Positions 62,383 to 64,000 of a DNA stretch of 64,000 bases are shown piece by piece. The stretch is from contig OU452228.1 in NCBI GenBank assembly GCA_911728455.2, forward strand, positions 21,708,950 through 21,772,949, in the 5' to 3' direction. Under the pieces are notes generated by a model. That model saw only the letters and a list, made by a program, of their open reading frames with translations. It made no database searches and was not told where the DNA came from. Made by a program: the position numbers and the translations under genes. How positions within the stretch are numbered: position 1 is the first letter of the stretch; every line of letters starts with the position of its first letter. The stretch is from Marthasterias glacialis. Lineage: Eukaryota; Echinodermata; Asteroidea; Forcipulatida; Asteriidae.

Positions 62383-64000
62383 GTACGTTTTCTTTTTCTC
62401 ACATAAACCAAATCGTTTGAGAACTAAATCGTTTGAAAACTAAATGAGTTACTCTCTTGAAATTTTCGAATGAAATTTACTCTATTATATTGAAACTAGG
62501 GGCAAACTTCAAAAGATTTGTCCCTGGCCTCAATCGAAAAGAGTGAGTTTCAATCGAATTAGAGTGATTTTCAGTCTAACTATTTAAGACAGTGGTAACT
62601 TCAGAAATGTTTGATAAGATATAAATTCAAAACGGTTTTCATTTTTCTTCAGTTTAACCTCAAATTACCATACATTATCTGAAGTTTTATTTGTTCACTT
62701 CTATAATGAAAGTAATGAGAAACCGTATATCTTTTTGTGTTCAAGATTTCAATTTAAAAGGTCAAAGTATATATATGTTTTTCTTTTGGAAGACGACGAA
62801 TGATACAAATGAAATCAAATTCTCTATATTTGTCCATATAACGACAATTATCAAAGTATCTAACAATACGACATCACACATAGCAAGTGACTTTGTTATT
62901 GACTTTTCCCGGCCATATTGACATTGCGAACAAACAAAAAAGCTGTGAAAAGCGCCTTTTCAAACAAGAGTGGCTTCGGTTTAATTTATCATTAGATTAG
63001 AAACTGAATCAACAAAAAGGTGGTCGTGTTCGATAGAACAATACTATAAGCAATTATTATACATGATTAACAAAATGAAGGACTTTGCACAGCGTGGCAT
63101 CCTGTTGCTGTATCCATGAGTATTACGGGTTCAGCTTATTATCATGAGTTAAAATATGAGTCATTATAAACCAAAATACAAGAATAATTAACAAGCTTAT
63201 ATCAATATCAATATCAATTTCGATAAAGATGGGCGTGTGCACTTCAGACCCATTCCACGGTGCAGCTATTTTGTGATTTATTTCGGTGAAGACAAAGATG
63301 GCGCGGATATATGGGGTGGTGGGTAACAGGTAGTATGCCTAACTCCACATCCACTTCGTTGCATTTACCCTAACCAAAAAATAAATTTCGTGAGCGCCGC
63401 GCTCTGTGTGAGGACATGGTATCGTATTCGCCTCTTGATACGAAACCACCAGTCTACTACTATACTGTGTGCACATTTTTCAGCCTGTAAACACATTGTC
63501 CTTAATTTCGATTGTTGTTAAATCGAAATTATAATCGGGGTCTTCAAACTCTATTTTCTCGACTTTGATGACAGTATTTCAGACAGAAGTATTTCTATGG
63601 AAGATTGGTACTGGTGTGAACTTTATAATCAGTGTGCTTTCAGTCTGATCTAAAAAAAAAAAAAAAAAAAAAATCGATGAGCGCCAATCCACGTATACTT
63701 GTTTAATACTTGATATGGCGTTGTGATTGTAGGCCTACACTATATATTGATACGGTGTAGGTCTGCTGGGTTTTGTTTTTGACCTTGCGTCTCGTCAAAA
63801 CATATGTTTCATGCTCAGCTACCTTAATTCCCATTTGCTCATCTCCCAAGTTGCTATAGTGACGTAAACTTTGTTTAAAGATTACTTCCATCAATGGAGG
63901 TCATACATACATAAATCCCTGCTTTGCCCGCCGACAGTCATGAGCGAGCCCCAGTTCCACTGGCAAAATATAGGCCTACACTTGGGGGCATGAAATCTAT
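62383..64000 (+). other. Start of intron 2 of the right-hand gene, running off the window
   Basis: Follows the GTACGT donor in phase 1. No further exon could be recognised; open frames present (for example 62691-62921) are AT-rich and featureless. A minus-oriented copy of an interspersed repeat with a 22-base A run occupies about 63480-63675. Confidence 0.6.
63480..63675 (-). repeat. Interspersed repeat family R2, copy 3, minus orientation
   Basis: The reverse complement contains AATCTTCCATAGAAATACTT, CTGTCTGAAATACTGTCA, GTCGAGAAAATAGAGTTTGA, AGACCCCGAT and AATTAAGGACAATGTGTTTAC, matching copy 1. A 22-base A run adjoins it at about 63652-63673. A fourth, very decayed relative may lie at 43000-43260. 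Confidence 0.6.

Overview
This 64 kb window is eukaryotic, AT-rich and mostly non-coding. It looks like deuterostome invertebrate DNA, most likely an echinoderm. The main reason is a giant exon whose product has the architecture of the FRAS1/FREM family and of its sea urchin member ECM3. Long introns, abundant short inverted-repeat transposons and a tRNA-derived SINE fit but do not prove this. Sea star is my best guess; the class cannot be fixed from sequence alone.

Layout. (1) 1-16709: part of an intron of the FREM/ECM3 gene (minus strand), with no convincing exon, one strong small hairpin and simple repeats. (2) 16710-16799: a 90 bp minus-strand exon of the same gene. (3) 16800-35619: an 18.8 kb intron holding a MITE with a perfect 8 bp target duplication, a 19 bp x 8 minisatellite and simple repeats. 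(4) 35620-40639: a 5,020 bp first coding exon (minus strand). It encodes a signal peptide, an N-terminal domain and nearly all of twelve CSPG repeats. The twelfth repeat is cut by the intron and continues in frame in the 90 bp exon. (5) 40640-61319: about 20.7 kb of intergenic DNA between two divergent genes. Its left edge holds the presumed FREM promoter. The rest is dense in repeats: a TTAA-flanked inverted-repeat family, a SINE inserted into one copy of it, two TAA-flanked Harbinger-like MITEs, two TA-flanked MITEs, an hAT-like MITE, a 113 bp-arm palindrome and other families. (6) 61320-62382 and onward: the first two coding exons of a plus-strand gene I do not recognise, running off the right edge.

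No bacterial or plasmid features, CRISPR arrays, rRNA genes, intact tRNA genes or autonomous transposase ORFs were seen. The FREM/ECM3 protein is predicted to be secreted or cell-surface and to act in the extracellular matrix. Nothing links it functionally to the right-hand gene; the two simply lie head-to-head about 20.7 kb apart. Exon joins rest on splice-site motifs, reading-frame phase and family homology read by eye; no transcript data or database search was available.
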